A stretch of DNA of 64,000 nucleotides from Streptomyces scabiei 87.22 (lineage in GTDB: Bacteria > Actinomycetota > Actinomycetes > Streptomycetales > Streptomycetaceae). The stretch covers positions 9,300,001 through 9,364,000 of the forward strand of contig NC_013929.1 in the NCBI RefSeq assembly GCF_000091305.1, given 5' to 3'. Every line of letters begins with the position of its first letter. Within the stretch, counting starts at the first letter, position 1. Below the pieces are notes generated by a model that saw nothing but the letters and a program-made list of their open reading frames with translations, searched no databases and was not told where the DNA came from. Positions 43,901 through 61,700 of the stretch are shown here, piece after piece. Position numbers and translations under genes: made by a program.

Positions 43901-46881
43901 GCAAGGACCGCACCGAGATCCGGGCCCTCACCGACGCCCTCGCCCAGCTGTACGTCCGGGGCACGGCCGTCGACTGGCCCACGGTCCTGGAAGCCACCGG
44001 CAGGGGCGGCCGGGTCGAACTGCCCACCTACGCCTTCCAGCGCGAGCGCTACTGGCTGGAGGCCACTGCGGCATCCGGGGGCATGGCCGCCGCCGGGCTC
44101 CTGTCGGCGGACCACCCGCTGCTCGGCGCCGCCGTCCCGCTCGCCGACACCGACGGAGTCCTGTTCACCAGCAGGCTCTCCGTACGCACCCACCCCTGGC
44201 TGGCCGACCACGGTGTCTTCGGCACCGCCCTGTTCCCCGCCACCGCCTTGCTGGAACTGGCGGTCCGGGCGGGTGACCAGGTCGGCTGCGGCCAGGTCGA
44301 GGAACTCACCCTGGAAACCCCGCTGGTGATCCCCGCCCAGGGCTCGGTGGCACTGCAACTGACCGTCGGCGCCCCGGACACCACCGGCGCCCGCCCGCTC
44401 AGCGTCCACACCCGCCCGGGAGACACGGACGACATGGGCTGGACCTGCCACGCCCGGGGGCTGCTCGTCCCCGCCACCGACGAGACGGAACCGGCCGACT
44501 CCGTGACCTGGCCGCCGGCCGGCGCGCAGCCCGTGGAGATCGACGGTCTGTACGAGCGGTTCGCCGAGGGAGGCTTCGGATACGGGCCCGCGTTCCAGGG
44601 GCTGCGCGAGGTGTGGCGGCTCGGGGACGAGGTGTACGCCGAGGCGAGCCTTCCGTCCGAACAGCAGGCCGAGGCCGCACGGTTCGGGCTGCACCCCGCG
44701 CTCCTCGACAGCGCCCTGCACGCGCTGATCTTCGGCGTCCTCGAAGGCACCGACCAGGGGTGGCTGCCGTTCTCCTGGAACGGGATCCGCCTGCACGCCT
44801 CCGGGGCCCGCGCCCTGCGCATCCGACTGACCCCCGCGGGCAACAACGCGGTCTCCGTCCAGGCCGCCGACACGGCCGGACAGCCGGTCGCCTCCATCCG
44901 GTCCCTGGTGCTCCGCCCGGTCTCCCCGGACCAGGTACGCGCCGCCCGGACCGCGCACCACGACGACCTGTACCGCCTCGAATGGCCCACACTGCCCCAG
45001 CCCGCCGACGCCGGCTCCGACACCTGGGCCGTCATCGGCGCCGAGGCACCCGACTGGGCGGCTCACGGCATCACCCGCTCCGCCACCGACCTCAAGGCGC
45101 TCTCCCGGGAGATCGCCCAGGGAGCCGCCCGGCCCACGGCCGTCCTCGCCCACGTCCCCGCCGCACCGGAAGGACAGGGCAGGGCCGACGCCGTACGGCA
45201 TGTCACCGGCCGAACCCTCACCCTCGTACAGGACTGGCTGGCCGACAGCACGTTCGCCGACGCCAAGCTGGTGCTCGTCACCCGGGACGGCGTCCCGACG
45301 AGCGCCGACGGCGACGCGCCGGACCTGACCCACGCCGCCGCATGGGGGCTGGCGCGGTCCGCGCAGACGGAGAACCCCGGCCGTTTCGTCCTCGCCGACC
45401 TCGACGGGACCAGGGCCTCCCGAGACGCTCTCACCGCCGCCGTCGCCTCCGGCGAACCCCAACTGGCGTTGCGCGAGGGCCGTGCGCACATCGCCCGGCT
45501 CGCCCGCGTGCCCGCCGCCGAACAGGCGGAGACACCCGACTGGGGACGCCCCGGCACGGTCCTGATCACCGGCGGCACCGGCGCCATCGGCTCCGTGCTC
45601 GCCCGTCACCTGGTCGCCGAACACGGCGTGAAGCGCCTGCTGCTCACCAGCCGCAGGGGCCCCGCCGCCGAGGGCACCGCCGACCTGGTCGTCGACCTCG
45701 CCGCACTCGGCGCCCACGCGGAGGTCGTGGCCTGCGACGCCGCCGACCGGGACGCACTGGCCCGACTGCTCGGCTCGCTGCCGGACGCCCACCCGCTGAC
45801 CGCTGTCCTGCACGTGGCGGGGACCATCGCCGACGGGGTCGTGGACGCGATGACGCCGGGCCGGCTGGACACCGCCCTGCGGCCCAAGGTCGACGCGGCC
45901 TGGAACCTCCACGAGCTGACCGAGGACATGGACCTGTCGGCGTTCGTGGTGTTCTCCTCCATCGCCGGGATCTTCGGCGGCATGGGGCAGGGCAACTACG
46001 CGGCGGCCAACTCCTTCCTGGACGCGCTCGCCCACCACCGCCGGGCGAACGGCCTGCCCGCCGCGTCGCTCGCCTGGGGCCTGTGGGCGAACAAGAGCGG
46101 CATGAGCGGAGGCCTCGACGAGGCCGACTTCCGGCGCATCGCCCGCGGCGGCATCGTCGCCTTCTCCCCGGCCGAGGGCGCCGCCCTGTTCGACTCGGCC
46201 AACGCGACCGGCGAACCCGTCGTCCTGCCGCTGCGGCTGGACACCGGAGCCCTGGCCGCCCAGACCGGCACCGGCGGCGTTCCGGCTCTGCTGCGCGGAC
46301 TCGTACGCCCGCCCGCCCGCCGCAGCGCGGCGGTCGGCGAGGTCGCCCCGGACGCGGCCGACACCCTGCGCCGCACCCTGGCCGGCCAGCCCGAGCAGCG
46401 GCGCGAACGGACCCTGCTCGACCTGGTGCGCGGGCACGCAGCCACCGTGCTCGGCTTCCCCGGCCCCGCCTCGGTGGACGCCGAACGCGGCCTGCTGGAA
46501 CTGGGCTTCGACTCGCTGACCGCGGTCGAACTGCGCAACCGGCTCGGCGCCGCCACCGGCCTCAGGCTGCCCGCCACCCTGCTCTTCGACCACCCCACCT
46601 CGGCGGCCATCGCCCGCCAGCTGTCCGTCGAACTCGTCCCCGAGAGCGCCGGACCCGATCACGCCGCCGACACCGCGGGCCTGGCCGAACTCGGCCTGCT
46701 GGAAGGCGCCCTGGACAACGGCACGGCCGGGCCGGAGCTGCTCGGCCGGCTCGAAGAACTGATCAGCAGGCTGCGCCCGGGAACCGGTGGCGCGGCGCAG
46801 GACCGCCTGGAGGAGCGGATGGACACGGCCAGCGACGACGAGCTCTTCGAGTTCATCGACAACGAACTCGGCATGTCGTGA
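31969..46881 (+). CDS. conC: Type I modular PKS ConC: modules 5-7
   Basis: This 4970-residue protein begins with a docking helix ([20 protein letters not shown]) that suits the ConB tail. Module 5 is KS-AT(mmal)-KR-ACP (35-1562), module 6 is KS-AT(FAGH type)-KR-ACP (1584-3108) and module 7 is KS-AT(mal)-DH-KR-ACP (3134-4891). It ends with the docking motif [13 protein letters not shown]. Start ATG 31969 follows GAGGAG, whose first bases overlap the conB stop. It is predicted to build C13-C18 of concanamycin, including the C16 position that carries a methoxy group and one double bond of the C12-C15 diene. It lies 81 nt from conD. Confidence 0.92.
   Translation: [4970 protein letters not shown]
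32071..36655 (+). other. PKS module 5: KS-AT(methylmalonyl)-KR-ACP
   Basis: KS Cys205; AT Ser653 with YASH 753-756. KR has TGGTGGVG at about 1200 and Tyr1347 in GAYASAN, no LDD and a Trp eight residues upstream (A-type). ACP Ser1520. Predicted: C17-C18 with the C18 methyl, C19 alcohol. Confidence 0.92.
36718..41292 (+). other. PKS module 6: KS-AT(non-canonical, probably methoxymalonyl)-KR-ACP
   Basis: KS Cys1754; AT Ser2204 in GHSQGE, but the specificity motif is FAGH (2305-2308) in a divergent block [16 protein letters not shown]. KR has LDD 2842-2844 (B-type) and Tyr2899. ACP Ser3066. In concanamycin this module should insert methoxymalonate (C15-C16, 16-OMe) and set the C17 oxygen that closes the lactone. 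Confidence 0.85.
37629..37755 (+). repeat. KS tract shared by modules 6 and 7 (copy in KS6)
   Basis: About 127 bp around [20 protein letters not shown] is identical at nucleotide level to 42279-42405 in KS7. Confidence 0.75.
42279..42405 (+). repeat. KS tract shared by modules 6 and 7 (copy in KS7)
   Basis: Partner of 37629-37755; identical through the SNIGH motif, after which the two KS sequences diverge. Confidence 0.75.
44624..44710 (+). repeat. DH tract shared by modules 7 and 8 (copy in conC)
   Basis: About 85 bp of the DH C-terminal part ([20 protein letters not shown]) is nearly identical to 50332-50418 in conD, including wobble bases. This suggests local recombination between the two DH domains. 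Confidence 0.75.
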
Positions 46882-46962
46882 CCCCCCTGCCCCCATCCGC
46901 GCGACGGCGGCTCCCCACGCCCGGCCCCTCCCGCACGAAGGCTCCGAAGGTGACGGTGCACA

Positions 46963-58722
<11,760 letters not shown>

Positions 58723-58772
58723 CGCCCCGGATCCACGTACAGCCGTTTCCAGGAGAAGGCGAGAAACGCCCA

Positions 58773-61700
58773 GTGAGCGACCGGACCGAGCAGAAGCTCC
58801 GTGACTACCTCAACCGCGTCACCATCGACCTCCAGCAGACCCGGCGACGGCTGCGGGACGTCGAGGAGCGCAGCCGTGAGCCCATCGCCGTCGTCGCGAT
58901 GAGCTGCCACTTCCCCGGCGGGGTGCACAGTCCGGAGGATCTGTGGGACCTGGTGGCGGACGGCCGCGACACCTACTCCGGGATCCCCGCCGACCGCGGG
59001 TGGGACGCCGCCGGGCTGGCCGGTTCCGGCGTCCCCGTCACCGGGGCCTTCCTGGACGAGGCCGGTGGCTTCGACCCGGCCTTCTTCGGCATCTCGCCCC
59101 GCGAGGCGCTCGCCATGGACCCGCAGCAGCGGCTGATGCTCCAGACCTGCTGGGAGGCCGTCGAACGGGGCGGCATCGACCCCGTGTCGCTGCGCGGCAG
59201 CCGTACCGGCGTGTTCGCCGCCTCCATCGACCAGGGCTACATGTCGCTGGCCGACGGGGCGCCCGAGGGCGTCCAGGGCTTCCTGATGACCGGCAACGCG
59301 ATCAGCGTCATGTCCGGGCGCGTCTCCTACGTCATGGGCCTGGAGGGGCCCTCGGTCACCGTCGACACCGCCTGCTCCGCCTCGCTGGTTGCCCTGCACC
59401 TCGCGGCGCAGTCCCTGCGCAACGACGAGTGCTCGCTCGCGCTCGTCGGCGGCGTCAACGTGATGGCCCTGCCGGGCGCCTACGTGGAGATCTCCCGCCA
59501 GGGCGGCCTCGCCGGCGACGGCCGCGCGAAGCCCTTCGCGGCGGCCGCCGACGGCACCGGCTGGGGCGAGGGCATCGGCGTGCTCCTGGTGGAGCGCCTC
59601 TCCGACGCCCGCGCCAACGGCCACCCGGTCCTCGCGGTGCTGCGGGGCAGCGCCATCAACCAGGACGGCGCCAGCAACGGCCTGACCGCCCCCAACGGTC
59701 CCTCCCAGCAGCGCGTGATCCGCGCCGCGCTCGCCGACGCCCAGCTGGCACCGGCCGACGTCGACGCCGTCGAGGCACACGGCACCGGCACCCGGCTCGG
59801 CGACCCCATCGAGGCGGACGCCCTGCTCGCCGCCTACGGCCAGGACCGCGCCGAGGACCAGCCGCTGTGGCTCGGCTCGATCAAGTCCAACATCGGCCAC
59901 ACCCAGGCCGCGGCGGGCCTGGCCGGTGTCATCAAGGTCGTCATGGCGATCCGGCACGGCGTGCTGCCGCAGACCCTGCACGTGGACGCGCCCACCCCGC
60001 ACGTCGACTGGAGCTCCGGCGGCGTGCGGCTGCTCACCGAACGCCGCGACTGGTCCGTCGACCGCCCGCGCCGCGCGGGCGTCTCCTCGTTCGGCATGAG
60101 CGGCACGAACGCGCACGTCATCATCGAGCAGGCACCCGAGGCCGAGCAGCGGCCCGCCGACGAGCAGGCGCCCGAGGGCGGCCGACAGGGCGCGGCCGAG
60201 CCGATCGCCGACGCCGGGCCGCTCACCGTGCCGAACGCCGGGTCCGGTCTCGCGTCCGGCGCGGAACCGGACGCGGCCCCCCTGCCGACCGTGCCCTGGC
60301 CGCTGTCCGGCCGCAGCCCGGAGGCGCTGCGCGACCAGGCGGCCCGGCTCGCCTCCTGGCTCGCCGACCGGCCCGGACTCCGCCCGGCCGATGTCGGCCA
60401 CTCGCTCGCGGCCACCCGCTCCGCGTTCGAGCACCGGGCCGTCGTCGTGGCCGACCGGCCCGAGGGCTTCCTGCGCGGGCTCGCCGCCGTCGCCGCGGGC
60501 ACCAGTGCCGCCGAGACGGTCGCCGGCCGCACCGGCGCGGGCGACGGCAGGACCGTCTTCGTCTTCCCCGGCCAGGGCTCGCAGTGGGCGGGCATGGCAC
60601 GGCAACTCCTGGACGAGTCACCGGTGTTCGCCGCCCGCATGGCCGAGTGCGAACAGGCCCTCGCCCCGCACCTGGACTGGTCGCTGTCGGCGGTCGTGCG
60701 GGGCGAGCCCGACGCGGCGCCGCTGGACCGCATCGACGTCGTCCAGCCGGTGCTGTTCGCCGTGATGGTCTCCCTCGCCGCCGTGTGGCGGTCGTACGGG
60801 GTCGAACCCGACGCCGTCGTGGGCCACTCCCAGGGCGAGATCGCCGCCGCGTACGTCGCCGGCGCCCTGTCGCTCGACGACGCCGCCCGCATCGTCGCCG
60901 TCCGCAGCCGCGCCCAGCTGGAACTCTCCGGCACCGGCGGCATGGCCTCCGTGGCGCTGCCCGCCGACACCCTGCGGGACCGCCTGGGCGCCTGGGAGGG
61001 CCGCCTGTCGGTCGCCGCCGTCAACGGCCCGGCCTCCGCGGTCGTCTCCGGGGACCCCGAGGCCCTGGACGAGTTCCTCCGCCAGTGCGAGGAACGCCAG
61101 GTGCGGACCCGGCGGGTCGCCGCCGACGTGGCGGGCCACTCCGCGCACATGGACCGGCTGCGCGACGGCTTGCTCGACGCGCTCGCCGGCGTCCGGCCCA
61201 GCGCTGCCACCATCCCGCTCTGCTCGACGGTGACCGGCGGATCCCTCGACACGACCGGCATGGACGCCGGCTACTGGTTCCGGAACATGCGGCAGACCGT
61301 CGAGTTCGACGCCGCCGTGCGGGACCTCGTCCGGCGCGGCCACAGCGTCTTCGTCGAGATCAGCCCGCACCCCGTGCTCACCGTGCCGACACAGGACACA
61401 CTCGACGACCTCGCCGACCCCGACGCGGCGGTCCCGGCCCCGCCGACCCTGGTCACCGGCACCCTGCGCCGCGACGAGGGCGGCCTGCACCGGGTGCTCA
61501 CCGCCCTCGCCCAGGTGCACGTGCACGGTGTGCCGGTGGACTGGGCGGCCGTGTTCGCCGCCCACCGGCCCGAGCGGGTCGAACTGCCGACGTACGCCTT
61601 CCAGAACCGGCGCTTCTGGCTGGAGCCGCAGACCCGGCCCGGCACCACGCGGGACACCACCGACCCCGCGGACGCCGCCTTCTGGGCCGCCGTCGAACGC

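Larger units (their letters stand above)
41368..46640 (+). other. PKS module 7: KS-AT(malonyl)-DH-KR-ACP
   Basis: KS Cys3304; AT Ser3761 in GHSIGE with HAFH 3861-3864. DH His4081 in [10 protein letters not shown] and Asp4247. KR has TGGTGAIG at about 4532, IAD at 4620-4622 replacing LDD but keeping its Asp, and Tyr4677. ACP Ser4849. Predicted: C13-C14, C14=C15 double bond. Confidence 0.9.

Noticed and set aside
46882..46962. Promoter or small gene in the 81-nt gap between conC and conD
   Set aside because: There is no repeat, promoter-like box or coding potential; it is consistent with a simple operon spacer.
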